DNA from: CAYORM01 sp964406375
GTDB lineage: Bacteria; Pseudomonadota; Alphaproteobacteria; DSM-16000; Inquilinaceae
Length of the DNA: 64,000 nt
NCBI GenBank assembly: GCA_964406375.1
Contig: CAYORM010000010.1
Coordinates: 1 to 64,000, forward strand
Direction: 5' to 3'
A program made the translations under genes and the position numbers. The notes under the pieces are model-generated. The model ran no database searches and was not told the DNA's origin. It was given only the letters and a program-made list of their open reading frames with translations. This document shows, piece after piece, positions 33,959 through 43,400 of this stretch (positions are counted from its first letter, which is position 1; the number at the start of each line of letters is the position of its first letter).

Positions 33959-34915
33959 ATGCTGCATCTCGATTGCGAGGCCTATCTCGCCGGTGTCGCG
34001 CGCTGGCGCGCCGAGCGGGGCATCAGCGGCTGGCCGGATCTGCCGGCCGATCGCGCGCGGGCGTTGTTCCGCGAGAGCAGGCTGTCGCGCCGGCCGCCGC
34101 TGCCGCCGATGGCCCATGTCGAGGATCGCGAGCTGCCCGGGCGCGGGGGCGGGCGGCCGATGCGAATCCTCGTGCCGCCGAATCCGCGGCATGAGGCGCT
34201 GCCGGTCGCCCTCTACTTCCATGGCGGCGGCTATGTGCTCGGCGGCATCGAGGAGAGCGAGGACGAGGCGCGCCGGATCGCCCTCGAGATGGGGGCGATC
34301 GTCGTCACGGTCGATTACCGCAAGGGGCCGGAGCACCGCTTCCCGGCGGCGGTCGATGACGGCTACGACGCGCTCGTCTGGGCAACGCACGCAGCCGCCG
34401 GACTGGGCGGCGATCCGCAACGCCTGATGATCGGCGGAACCAGTGCGGGGGCCGGGCTGGCGGCGGCGGTGGCGCGGCTGGCGGCGCTGGAGAACGGCCC
34501 GCGGGTCCGGCTCCTCTATCTCCTCTGCCCCTGGCTCGACCTCACCATGACGCAGCGCTCGGTGCAGGATCTCGCCGAGGGTTACGGTCTCGAGCGCGCC
34601 GATCTCGACTGGTTCGCCGCCTCCTACCTGCCCAGCGGCGTGCGCGACGCGCCCTTCCATCCGCTGGTCTCGCCGGTCCTGCATCCGGTGCCGCGGCGCA
34701 TGCCGCCGACCGTCATCCTGATCGCCGAATGCGACCCGCTGCGCGATGAGGCACGGCAGTTCGCCCGGATGCTGGAGCAGGCCGGAACCCCAGTCCGCAG
34801 CATCGACGCGCCCGGGATGATCCACGGCTTCAATACGCTGCCGCACCTGATCCCGGCGGGAGCCGCCTTCCTGCCGCCGGTCTGGACGGCGATGCGCGCG
34901 CTGCTGGGGCTATAG
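33959..34915 (+). CDS. HSL-family alpha/beta hydrolase
   Basis: 318 residues from ATG 33959, 5 nt after the epmA stop. Oxyanion motif HGGGYVLGG, nucleophile Ser in GTSAGAG, aspartate in AECDPLRDE and histidine in MIHGFN complete the hormone-sensitive-lipase-type triad. These enzymes are cytoplasmic esterases of broad specificity; no lid or signal peptide is seen. The short spacing suggests co-transcription with epmA, but no link to EF-P modification is apparent. It overlaps the end of the convergent ThiE-like gene by 6 bp. Confidence 0.88.
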   Translation: MLHLDCEAYLAGVARWRAERGISGWPDLPADRARALFRESRLSRRPPLPPMAHVEDRELPGRGGGRPMRILVPPNPRHEALPVALYFHGGGYVLGGIEESEDEARRIALEMGAIVVTVDYRKGPEHRFPAAVDDGYDALVWATHAAAGLGGDPQRLMIGGTSAGAGLAAAVARLAALENGPRVRLLYLLCPWLDLTMTQRSVQDLAEGYGLERADLDWFAASYLPSGVRDAPFHPLVSPVLHPVPRRMPPTVILIAECDPLRDEARQFARMLEQAGTPVRSIDAPGMIHGFNTLPHLIPAGAAFLPPVWTAMRALLGL

Positions 34916-35350
34916 CCGCTCGATGACGAAATCGGCGCCGGCGGTCGCGGCGACTACCGGCACCTCCATCAGCTCGGTCCACCAGGAGACGAGTTCCGGG
35001 GCGAGCAGGACGAAATCGGCCCCGGCTTCGCCGGCAACCATCGCCTCGTGCCGGCTCGTGCCGGTCGCGACGCCGACGATCGCATCGTCACCCACGGCGG
35101 CACGCGCGGCGGCATAGGCATCCGCACCATCGACCCTCACGCCGTCGCAGCCGTTGGTCGCGGCGAGGGCCGCGTCATGCGCGAGGAGGAAGGCGATGTC
35201 CCGGTCCTGGACCAGCGGCCGCAACCGTGCCGCGGCCGCGGCGTCGGGCGGGTCGAGCTCGACGCAGGCGACGCCACCCGCCGCGAGCCGGGCGGCGAGC
35301 GCCTCGGTCGCGACGGCCGGGCCGACGACGAGGTAGATCCCGCCCTCCAA
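34910..35350 (-). CDS. Degenerate thiamine phosphate synthase-like (TMP-TENI) protein
   Basis: 146 residues from a proposed TTG at 35350, just after the aldolase stop; no ATG or GTG gives a better start. The pattern GGIYLVVGPAVATEALAARL, LAHDAALAATNGCDGVRVDG, VGDDAIVGVATGTSRHEAMVAGEAGADFVLL follows the ThiE fold. However, the protein lacks the usual 60 residues and the catalytic features: the QxRxK strand reads VELDPPD, the ND pair is HD, and the pyrophosphate-binding TxxK and final Gly loops are missing. It is probably not an active thiamine phosphate synthase. Coupling to class I aldolase suggests a regulatory or sugar-phosphate-binding role, which is inference. Confidence 0.65.
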   Translation of the reverse strand: MEGGIYLVVGPAVATEALAARLAAGGVACVELDPPDAAAAARLRPLVQDRDIAFLLAHDAALAATNGCDGVRVDGADAYAAARAAVGDDAIVGVATGTSRHEAMVAGEAGADFVLLAPELVSWWTELMEVPVVAATAGADFVIERL

Positions 35351-35354
35351 GGGC

Positions 35355-36284
35355 TCAGCCCCGGTCGCGGAAGATGTCGACGAGCTGGTCGAGAAGCGCC
35401 AGCGCCTCCTCGCGCGGGCGGCGGAAGCAGTTGCGGCCGATGATCGAGCCATTGCCGCCACCGTCGCGGATGGCGCGGGCATCGTCGAGCACCGCGTCGG
35501 CGCCCTTCGCCGCACCGCCGGAGAAGACCACGAGGCGCCGTCCGGCGAAGCAGGAGCGCATCACCTCCGCCACGCGCTCGGCCTGGGTCGCCACCGGGAT
35601 CTTCTGGGCGGCGAACTCCTTCTCCGCTTCCTTCTGCTCGAGCACCGCCGTCGGCAGTTTCACCTTGATGATATGGGCGCCGAGCTGGGCCGCGAGATGG
35701 GCACCATAGGCGACGACATCCATCGCCGTCTCGCCATCCTTGGTGATGGCGCCACCGCGCGGATAGGACCAGAGCACGGTCGGCAGCCCCACCGCGCGTG
35801 CCTCGCGGATCAGCTCGCCGATCTCCTCCATCTGCTCGAATGCCTGATCCGAGCCGGGATAGATGGTGAAGCCGATCGCCGAACAGCCGAGCCGGAGCGC
35901 GTCCTCGATCGACGCGAACACGGCCTGATCCGCAGCCTCCTTCGCGCGGCTCAGGCTGTTCGAGTGGTTCATCTTCAGGATGGTCGGGATCTGCCCGTAA
36001 TAGACCGCGGTCGAGACCTCGAGCTGGCCGAGCGGGGCGGCATAGGCCGACAGTCCGGCATCGATCGCCAGCTTGTGGTGATAGAGCGGATCATAGCCGT
36101 CCGGATTGATCGCGAAGCTCCGCGCCGGGCCGTGCTCGACCCCCTGGTCGACCGGCAGGATGATCATGCGACCGGTGCCGCCAAGCCGTCCCTGGCTCAA
36201 CATCTGCAGCAGCTTGGCCTTCACGGCCGGCGGCTCGCTGTCATAATTCGCGAGAATCTTCCGGACGCGTGGGGTGATCCGCAT
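35355..36284 (-). CDS. Class I fructose-bisphosphate aldolase (DhnA/FbaB type)
   Basis: 309 residues from ATG 36284 with GGAGAGGA 7 nt upstream; the longer frame to 36512 has no RBS. The motif MIILPVDQGVEHGPARSF and the Schiff-base lysine region HIIKVKLP (K207 or K209) are typical of archaeal-type class I aldolases. RNCFRRPREEALALLD forms the C-terminal phosphate-binding end. It cleaves fructose-1,6-bisphosphate, or condenses triose phosphates in gluconeogenesis. Its stop is 5 bp from the ThiE-like start, so translation is probably coupled. Confidence 0.92.
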   Translation of the reverse strand: MRITPRVRKILANYDSEPPAVKAKLLQMLSQGRLGGTGRMIILPVDQGVEHGPARSFAINPDGYDPLYHHKLAIDAGLSAYAAPLGQLEVSTAVYYGQIPTILKMNHSNSLSRAKEAADQAVFASIEDALRLGCSAIGFTIYPGSDQAFEQMEEIGELIREARAVGLPTVLWSYPRGGAITKDGETAMDVVAYGAHLAAQLGAHIIKVKLPTAVLEQKEAEKEFAAQKIPVATQAERVAEVMRSCFAGRRLVVFSGGAAKGADAVLDDARAIRDGGGNGSIIGRNCFRRPREEALALLDQLVDIFRDRG

Positions 36285-36364
36285 CACTCTGTCCTCTCCA
36301 ATCGTTCGTTGCCGGCACCGATAGCCGACGTGCAGGAAACGGGCAATCGGGCTTCCCGCCCGGT

Positions 36365-37177
36365 TCAGGGGGCGATCGGCTCGTAGAAGGCGGCGGCGAA
36401 GCCGGCCCGCTCGCGCGCGACGGTGTTGAAGGGTCGCTTCAGCACGCCGCGGAACCGGGCGGTAACGAGACGCTGCCAGGTGGGCACGGGTTCCACGCCG
36501 CGCCGCGCGCACAGGAATTCGAACCAGCGCCGCCCGGCGGCAACATGGCCGATCTCGTCATCATGGATCATCTGCAAGATGTCCGCCGAGGCGACGTCTC
36601 CGGCCGCGCGCAGCCCGGCGATCATCGGCGGCGTCACGTCGAGGCCGCGGGCTTCGAGCACCAGCGGCACCACCGCGAGCCGCGCCGCGAGATCGTCGGC
36701 GGTGGCTTCGGCCGCCTCCCACAGGCCGTCATGGGCCGGCAGATCGCCATAGGCGGCCCCGAGCGCGGCGAGCCGGTCGGACAGGGCGAGGAAATGGCGG
36801 CCCTCGTCGTCGCCGACCGCGACCCAGTCGTCGTGAAAGGCCCGCGGCATCGCCTCCTGCGGAAACCTGAGCAGGATGTCCCAGCTCAGATCGATGGCGT
36901 TGAGCTCGATATGGGCGAGGGCGTGGAGGAGGGCGATCCGCCCGGTCAGGCTGCCGCCCTTTCGCCGCTTGGGCATCTGCGCGGCCGGCAGGAGCGGCGG
37001 TCGCGCGGGCCGCGCCGGGCGCGCGGGCGGCGCGGCCTGACCGATCGCCGTGATCCGGCCATCACGCCAGGCGGCGGCGAAGGCGCGGCTCGTCTCGGCC
37101 TTGGCCCGGGCGTTTGCTGTGGTGAGGACCTGCGACGCCGCCTCGGCGAGCGTCGCGGGCATGGCGGATGCCGTCAC
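36365..37177 (-). CDS. DUF455 ferritin-like di-iron protein
   Basis: 270 residues. The core HALAHIELNAIDLSWD is the hallmark of DUF455. Further carboxylate/histidine pairs are DDEGRHF, PLVLEARGLDVTP and IHDDEIGHVAAGRRWF, together the four-helix ligand set of a ferritin-like di-iron protein. An Ala/Pro/Arg-rich linker lies at residues 48-65. The family is uncharacterised; distant similarity to MiaE-type tRNA hydroxylases is often noted. The ATG overlaps the cupin stop by 4 nt, so the two are coupled. Confidence 0.85.
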   Translation of the reverse strand: MTASAMPATLAEAASQVLTTANARAKAETSRAFAAAWRDGRITAIGQAAPPARPARPARPPLLPAAQMPKRRKGGSLTGRIALLHALAHIELNAIDLSWDILLRFPQEAMPRAFHDDWVAVGDDEGRHFLALSDRLAALGAAYGDLPAHDGLWEAAEATADDLAARLAVVPLVLEARGLDVTPPMIAGLRAAGDVASADILQMIHDDEIGHVAAGRRWFEFLCARRGVEPVPTWQRLVTARFRGVLKRPFNTVARERAGFAAAFYEPIAP

Positions 37178-37545
37178 TGCTGCGCCGCTTCGAGGATCAC
37201 ATAGTATTTCCGCGCCCGCACCACCGTCTCCCAGGTGCCGACGAAGCCGGCGGGAATGACGAAGGCGTCACCGGCCGTGAAGCGGCGCTGCTCGCCGAGC
37301 CCGTCGGTGAGGATCACCTCGCCCTCGAGCAACAGGCAGAACTCCTCCTCGGTGTAGACCACCCGGACCCGTCCCGGCTCGCCCTCCCAGATACCGGCGG
37401 AGAAGCGCCCGCTGGGATCGGTGTAATAGTTGCGAACTGTCTGGATCGGGTCGCCCGAGACGACCTTCTCCGGTGCCGGCCGCTCGGTCGAGACCTCGGC
37501 CGGGTCGGTCGCGAAGCACACAATGTCGGCGATGCTCTTGGCCAT
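37174..37545 (-). CDS. Small cupin (DUF861/Cupin_3)
   Basis: 123 residues from ATG 37545; ATG 37569 is an alternative. A single cupin barrel runs from NYYTDPSGRFSAGIWEGEPG through YTEEEFCLLLEGEVILTDGLG to FTAGDAFVIPAGFVGTWETV, as in Cupin_3 proteins related to EutQ and ureidoglycolate-type enzymes. The metal-ligand histidines of classical cupins are mostly replaced by Tyr and Glu here, which is common in this subgroup. Function unknown. It precedes DUF455 with an ATGA overlap. Confidence 0.8.
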   Translation of the reverse strand: MAKSIADIVCFATDPAEVSTERPAPEKVVSGDPIQTVRNYYTDPSGRFSAGIWEGEPGRVRVVYTEEEFCLLLEGEVILTDGLGEQRRFTAGDAFVIPAGFVGTWETVVRARKYYVILEAAQQ

Positions 37546-37576
37546 GGTGCCCGATCCGTTCCGTCTCATCGCATCA

Positions 37577-38560
37577 TCAGCCCCGGGCCGCCGGACGGGC
37601 GGGGGTGGCCGTTTCCGCCTCGATATCCCACGGCGGGAGCGGTGCGAAGCGCCGCGCGAGGAAATCGACGAAGCTGCGCACCTTGGCCGACAGGTGGCGC
37701 CCCGCCGGCCAGACGGCATGGACCGCGGCCTCCGGCACCGACCAGCCGGGCAACAGCCGCTCCACCCGCCCGTGGCGCAGGTCGTCGGCGACCAGAAAGC
37801 AGGGCTGCAGCGCCACGCCCAGCCCCGCGAGAAGCGCGGTCTGGATCGCATCGCCGCTATTGGCACGGAACCGGCTGCGGATCGGCACCCGCTCTTCCTC
37901 GGCCTCGCCCGGCGGCACACCGGCCCGGTCGGGGGCCGGATGCTCGCGCCGGAACACCCATTCGTCACGCATCCCGCCATAGCTGTAGGCCAGGCAGGCA
38001 TGGCGCGCGAGATCGGCGGGATGGACCGGACGACCGGCGCGCTCGAGATACGCTGGGGCGGCGCAGAGCAGGACCGGGCACCGCGCCAGCCGCCGCGCGA
38101 CGAGCGAACTGTCGGCGAGCCGTCCGACCCGGACCACCACGTCATAGCCTTCATCGACGAGATCGACGAAGCGGTCGTTGAGGGTGAGGTCGACCGTCAC
38201 CTCGGGATGCCGGGCGAGATACTCGGTCAGTACCGGCACGACATAGCGCGCCCCGAGCGCGACGGGCGCGTTGAGGCGCAGCGTGCCGCGCGGCACCGCA
38301 TGATGGCGCGCGGCTTCTTCTTCCGCCTCCGTCACATCGGCGACGATGCGCAGCGCGCGCTGGTAGAAATTGAGCCCGGCCTCGGTGGTCGACAGGCGTC
38401 GCGTCGTGCGGTTCAGCAGCCGGACGCCCAGCCGGTTCTCCAATGCCTGGACGGTCTTGCTCGCGACGGCGCGGGATATACCCTGGGCATGGGCGGCGTC
38501 GGTGAAGCTGCCCGTCTCGACGATCCGGATGAACAATTCCATCGCCTCGATCCGGTCCAC
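37577..38560 (-). CDS. LysR-family transcriptional regulator
   Basis: 327 residues. N-terminal winged HTH: MELFIRIVETGSFTDAAHAQGISRAVASKTV (in two motifs, residues 7-38), then VQALENRLGVRLLNRTTRRLSTTEAG. The LysR substrate-binding domain follows (RGTLRLNAPVALGARYV, GLGVALQPCFLVADDL). It belongs to the CrgA/AphB-like subgroup. Divergent from the doxX gene, from which it is separated by 138 bp that include a 13-bp A+T-rich dyad. Control of doxX and the dioxygenase gene is the obvious inference. Confidence 0.92.
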   Translation of the reverse strand: MDRIEAMELFIRIVETGSFTDAAHAQGISRAVASKTVQALENRLGVRLLNRTTRRLSTTEAGLNFYQRALRIVADVTEAEEEAARHHAVPRGTLRLNAPVALGARYVVPVLTEYLARHPEVTVDLTLNDRFVDLVDEGYDVVVRVGRLADSSLVARRLARCPVLLCAAPAYLERAGRPVHPADLARHACLAYSYGGMRDEWVFRREHPAPDRAGVPPGEAEEERVPIRSRFRANSGDAIQTALLAGLGVALQPCFLVADDLRHGRVERLLPGWSVPEAAVHAVWPAGRHLSAKVRSFVDFLARRFAPLPPWDIEAETATPARPAARG

Positions 38561-38613
38561 CCGTGCTCACCTCCCCCTATCGTCAACGGCTGGGCAACAG
38601 TTCGTCTCTTTCA

Positions 38614-38626
38614 TGATAGATTATCA
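38614..38626. promoter_or_regulatory. Dyad between LysR and doxX
   Basis: TGATA-GAT-TATCA is a perfect 5-bp dyad with a 3-bp centre in an A+T-rich island, 73 bp upstream of doxX and 54 bp upstream of the LysR gene. It follows the T-N11-A logic of LysR sites. A strong AAGGAGG ribosome-binding site for doxX lies at about 38685-38691. Confidence 0.45.
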
Positions 38627-38698
38627 AGGGCCCCGCGGGGTTCCATCTTTGCATCGCGCGGGTGGCCATCGGGGTCACCCCTCAAGGAGGCGTGACAA

Positions 38699-39073
38699 AT
38701 GACCGATACGGCTGCCTATGGCGCCCTCATCATGCGGCTCGCGCTGGGCGCGATGGCTGTCGGGCACGGGCTGATGAAGGCCATCGGCATGGGCTTCGCG
38801 GCTTCGGCCGGAATGTTCGAAAGCCTGGGTCTGCCCGGCTTCCTCGCTTACCTCGTGATCGCCGTCGAGGTGATCGGTGGCGTGATGCTGCTGCTCGGCG
38901 TTCTGACCCGCTGGGTCGCGCTGGCGATCGCCGTGATCCTGATCGGCGCGATCGTCTTCGTCCATCTCTATGATGGCGGCTGGGAGTACCCGCTGTTCCT
39001 GCTCGCCTCGTCGATCGCGGTGGCGCTGCTGGGCCCGGGTGCCCATGCGGTGGATGAGCGCCGGAATGCCTGA
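38699..39073 (+). CDS. DoxX family membrane protein
   Basis: 124 residues with four hydrophobic helices. The motifs ALGAMAVGHGLMKAIG, AYLVIAVEVIGGVMLLLGVLTRWVAL and GWEYPLFLLASSIAVALLGPG are those of DoxX/YphA-type proteins. Some DoxX homologues are subunits of thiosulfate:quinone oxidoreductase or of redox-defence complexes; others have no known role. Its stop overlaps the start of the DODA-type gene by 8 nt, so they are translated together. Confidence 0.85.
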   Translation: MTDTAAYGALIMRLALGAMAVGHGLMKAIGMGFAASAGMFESLGLPGFLAYLVIAVEVIGGVMLLLGVLTRWVALAIAVILIGAIVFVHLYDGGWEYPLFLLASSIAVALLGPGAHAVDERRNA

Positions 39074-39869
39074 CATCACGCCTGCGCCGGCGGTCTTCGT
39101 CGGCCACGGTTCGCCGATGACCGCGCTGTCACACGGACCGGCGGCGCGGTTCTTCGAGAGCTGGGGGCCGCGCTTGGCCGAGTGCCGGGCCATCCTGGTG
39201 GCGACGGCTCACTGGACGACGGCCGAGCCGCGGCTGGGTGCCGCGGCACGACCGGCCACCTATCACGACTTCTTCGGCTTCCCGCCGGCGCTGCACGCCA
39301 TGCGCTATCCCGCGCCCGGTGCGCCCGAGGTGGCGCGGCAGGCGCTCGGCCTGCTGCATCGGGCGGGGATGGAGGAGGCGGCGATCGACCCCGACCGGCC
39401 GCTTGATCACGGCGTCTGGGTGCCACTGATCCGCATGTTGCCGGAGGCACAGGTGCCGGTCGTGCCGCTGTCGGTCCAGCCGCAGCGGGATGCCCGCTAC
39501 CACGTGGCCCTCGGCCGGGCGCTCGCCCCGCTACGCCGCGAGGGCGTGGCGATTCTCGGCTCGGGCGCGCTGACGCACGACCTCCGTTCCTTCCGCGGTC
39601 AGGACGAGGCGGCACCGGTCGAGCCCTGGGCGGCCGCCTTCGCCGACTGGTTCGCCGAGGCGATTGCCGAGGGGCGGCTGGAGGATCTCTTCGCATGGCG
39701 CGAGCGCGCGCCCGAGGCGGCTCGCAATCACCCGACGCCCGAGCACCTCATGCCGCTCTTCGTGGCGCTCGGCGCCGGCATGCTCGATGGTCCGGCGGCG
39801 GTGCGGCCCGAAATCCTGCACCGCAGCCAGGCGCATGGCTTCATCGCCATGGACGCCTTCGCCTTCTGA
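39066..39869 (+). CDS. DODA-type (LigB-like, YgiD) extradiol dioxygenase family protein
   Basis: 267 residues from ATG 39066. PAVFVGHGSPM at the start and VATAHWTT, then RPLDHGVWVPLIRMLPEAQVPV and ILGSGALTHDLRSF, give the conserved metal-ligand and catalytic histidines of the class III extradiol/DODA superfamily (YgiD, plant DOPA 4,5-dioxygenase). The reaction would open an aromatic catechol ring with O2 and a divalent metal. It is expressed with DoxX, probably under the LysR regulator. The true substrate is unknown. Confidence 0.88.
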   Translation: MPDITPAPAVFVGHGSPMTALSHGPAARFFESWGPRLAECRAILVATAHWTTAEPRLGAAARPATYHDFFGFPPALHAMRYPAPGAPEVARQALGLLHRAGMEEAAIDPDRPLDHGVWVPLIRMLPEAQVPVVPLSVQPQRDARYHVALGRALAPLRREGVAILGSGALTHDLRSFRGQDEAAPVEPWAAAFADWFAEAIAEGRLEDLFAWRERAPEAARNHPTPEHLMPLFVALGAGMLDGPAAVRPEILHRSQAHGFIAMDAFAF

Positions 39870-39871
39870 CA

Positions 39872-39889
39872 GGCCGGAGGCGTCCGGCC
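39872..39889. terminator. Hairpin between convergent dioxygenase and bcp genes
   Basis: GGCCGGA (39872-39878) pairs with TCCGGCC (39883-39889) around the loop GGCG. It starts 2 bp after the dioxygenase stop and lies 22 bp from the bcp stop. No T-run is present, so termination strength is uncertain. Confidence 0.5.
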
Positions 39890-39910
39890 AGGCGCGGGTG
39901 ATGGAGGCGG

Positions 39911-40372
39911 TCAGGCAGCGGCCGCCTTTAGCACCGCCGCGACATGCCCCGTGACCTTCACCTTGCGCCAGATCGCGGCGACGCGCCCCTCCTCATCGAT
40001 GAGGAAGGTGGATCGGTCGATGCCCATATAGGTCCGACCGTACATCGACTTCTCCACCCAGGCGCCATAGCGCTCGACCGTGTCGCTCTCCTTGTCGGAG
40101 GCGAGGATGATCTTCAGCCCGTACTTCCCGGCGAATTTGTCGAGGGCGGAGACGGGATCCTTGGAGATCCCGATGACCGTCAGCCCGCCGTCGGCGAACC
40201 CCGCCAGCGCGTCGCTGAACCCGCAGGCTTCCTTGGTGCAGCCCGGCGTGTCGGCCTTCGGGTAAAAATAGACGACGACCTTGCGCCCGCGCAGCTCGGA
40301 GAGCGTGACCGTACCGCCGCCCGCCGTGGGCAGGGTGAAGTCGGGGGCCGGTGCGCCGATCTCGACGGTCAT
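39911..40372 (-). CDS. bcp: Thioredoxin-dependent peroxiredoxin Bcp
   Basis: 153 residues, standard for the BCP/PrxQ family. Peroxidatic Cys45 lies in KADTPGCTKEACGF with the resolving Cys50 four residues on, the atypical two-Cys PrxQ arrangement. DFTLPTAGGGTVTLSELRGRKVVVYFYP-type sequence at residues 11-38 is canonical. It reduces hydrogen and organic peroxides in the cytoplasm using thioredoxin. It lies 59 bp downstream of glnE on the same strand and may be co-transcribed with it. Confidence 0.96.
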   Translation of the reverse strand: MTVEIGAPAPDFTLPTAGGGTVTLSELRGRKVVVYFYPKADTPGCTKEACGFSDALAGFADGGLTVIGISKDPVSALDKFAGKYGLKIILASDKESDTVERYGAWVEKSMYGRTYMGIDRSTFLIDEEGRVAAIWRKVKVTGHVAAVLKAAAA

Positions 40373-40431
40373 GCGGAACGCTCCTCGAAAAGGAAAGGAC
40401 GGAAACGGGCCGCAGCACGGCCTCGCTTGAC

Positions 40432-43400
40432 CTATCCCGTGCCGGGCGCCCCGGCAAGGGGGCCGGGTTCCAGGAGGCGGTGCCAGACGGCGAGGACGCC
40501 CGCTTGCCGCTCGGCGAGGATCGCGGCGGCGCGGGGACGCGGATCCTCCGCCTCGGCGAGCGCGGCCTCACCGGTCGCGACCGCCAGGATCCGTCCGAGC
40601 GCGCGCAGCAGGGCCGGGGAGGCGCCGTCGAGATCGCCCGGCCCGTCGGTCGTCAGCCTCAGGAAGCTCTGGACGGCCTGGAACAGGCGATGCGCCTCCG
40701 CGAGCGCCGTATGATCCGCAGCCGCGAGCACGCCCGCTTCGGAGAGCCCGGCGAGTGCCGCGCGCGTGTTCGGGTTCAGCACCGACGGGACGCGCGCCGC
40801 CTCGCGGAGCTGCAGGTACTGGGCGAGGAACTCGATGTCCACGAGGCCCCCGCGCACATATTTAAGATCCCAGGGCCCGTCTCCCGGATGCTGGTCCGCG
40901 ATGCGGCGCCGCATGGCGACGACATCGGCGCGCAGCGCGTCGGCATCACGTGGCGTGGTCAGCACGCGGCGGATGGTGTCCTCCACCCGTGCGGCGAGTG
41001 CGGCGGGTCCCGCCACCACCCGGGCGCGCGTCAGCGCCATGTGCTCCCAGGTCCAGGCTTGCGTCGCCTGGTAACGGCCGAAGGCGTCGAGGGAGATCGC
41101 GACGGGCCCGGCATTGCCGGAGGGGCGCAGCCGCATGTCGACCTCGTAGAGCGCGCCCTCGGCCGTCCGTGCCGTGACCGCGGCGACGACGCGCTGGGTC
41201 AGCCGTACGAAGTAGGTCGGCGCCGGCAGCGGCTTCGGCCCATCCGAGACGAGATCGGGCGGCAGATCGTCATAGATCATCACAAGATCGAGATCCGAGC
41301 GCACCGACAGCTCGCGGCCCGCAAGGCGCCCCATCCCGAGGATCAGGAAGCGCCGCTCGCCGAAGCCGCCATGTCGCGCGGCGAAGGCGGCCTCGGCCGC
41401 ATCGAGCGCCGATGCAAGACCGAGATCGGCGACCTCGCTGAGGAACCGGCTGCAGGTATCGGCGTCGTCCAGCGCACGCAGCAGATGCACTCCGGCGCGG
41501 AAGCGCTGGTCATTGGTCCAGCGGCGCAGCAGGTCGAGCGCGTCCTCATAATCGGTCGTCGCCGCGAGCCGGGGGCGCAGTGTCTCGGCCAGCACGTCGC
41601 GGCCCGGCAACGGGGCGAAGAAATCCCCGCCGAGCACGGCGTCGAGCTGCCGTGGCGAGGCGGCCAGGTGGCTCGCGAAGCGGCCGCCGACGCTCAGGAT
41701 CTCCGCGACGAGGTCGAACAGGCCGGGATTGGCGCGGAACAGCGAGAAGAGCTGCACGCCGGCCGGCAGCCCGGCGAGAAGCCGGTCGAAGCGGGCGATA
41801 GCGCCGTCAGGATCCGTGCCGCGCCCGAAGGCTTCCAGCAGCGGCGTCAGCATCTGGTCGAGCAGCGAGCGGGCGCGTTCGCTGTGCAGCGCCCGATGAC
41901 GGCCGGCGAGCCAGCCGCGCACGATGGCGACGATGTCGGCCGGTCGGCGATAGCCCATCGCCTCGAGCGCGGCGATCGTCTCTGGCGGCTCGTCGACACC
42001 GGCGAAGCTCAACCGGCGGGCCTCTTCGGCCGTCTCCGCCTCCTCGGTCAGAAGCGGCGCGGTGCAGCGCTCCACCGTCGCGGTCGTCTCGCGCACCAGC
42101 CGGCTCAGCGCGGCGCCATCGGCGAGGCCCATGAATCGGGCGAAACGCTCGACGCCTTCGGGATCGGCGGGCAGGGCGTGGGTCTGCCGGTCGTCGATCA
42201 TCTGCAGCCGGTGCTCGATGCGCCTCAGCACGGCATAGGCGTCCGCCAGCCGCTCCGCCGTCGCCGCCTCGACAAGGCCCGCCGCGACCAGCGCCTCGAG
42301 CCCCGCCACCGTCCCGCGGACCCGCAGCGTCGGATCGCGCCCACCCCAGATCAGCTGATGGGTCTGCACGAAGAACTCGATCTCGCGGATGCCGCCGCGA
42401 CTGAGCTTGATGTCGCGGCCCTCGACGGATGTACCGCCCGCCACCGTGTCATGGCCGCGATAGTCGTGGATCTGGCGTTTGATCGCCCGGATGTCGCGGA
42501 TCGCCGCGAAATCGAGGCTGCGCCGCCAGATGAAGGGTGACAGGAAGCTCAGGAACGCCTCGCCGGCGGCGCGGTCCCCGGCGATGGGGCGCGCCTTGAT
42601 CATTGCCGACCGTTCCCAGTTCTGCGCGACGCTGGTGTAGTAGGCCTCGGCGGCGGGGATCGCGATCGCCGGCGGGGTTGCGCCCGCATCCGGGCGCAGG
42701 CGCAGATCGACGCGGAAGACGTAGCCGTCCGCCGTCCGCTCCTCGAGCAGGGCCACGAGATCCCGGGTGATCCGCACCCAGACCGTTCCCGCCTCGGCAG
42801 GGTCGACGACCCCGCATTCCGGATCGTAAAGGATGATCAGGTCGATATCGCTGGAGTAGTTGAGCTCCCGCGCGCCGAGCTTGCCCATGCCGAGGATGAC
42901 CAGCCCCGAGCCCTCGGGCCGCGCCGCGGTCGCGCGCAGCCGGCCACGCGCCACATCGCGCCGCAGGAGATGGGCGAGCGCGGCGTCGACGCTGCGGTCG
43001 GCCAGCGTCGTCAGCGCATCGGTGACACGGGGGAGATCCCACGCCGAGGCGATGTCGGCGAGCGCGACCGACAGCGCTGTCCGCCGCTTGGCACGCCGCA
43101 GTGCCGCCATCAGCCGGGTGCGGTCGTCCTCCGATGCCGTCTCGCGCTCGAGATCGGCGAGGATCGTTCCGAAGACGGCGTCGGGGCCGCGATCCACGAG
43201 ATCGAGGATCAGTGCCGGCTCTCGCAGGGCCGTCGATGAGAGGAAGGGGCTGCCACCGAACAGCATGGCCAACATCGCCGTGCCCGCCGTGTCGTCGGCG
43301 AGCGACCGCATCCGGTCGCCGAGCGCCGGTTCGAGTTCGCGAGCGCGCTCGCGCCAGCGCTCCAGACCGACCCGGGCTGCCGCCGCGTCCGCCGGTGCCG

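Noticed and set aside
40351..42540. 729-codon plus-strand open frame
   Set aside because: Antisense to glnE and bcp, with no recognisable protein features.
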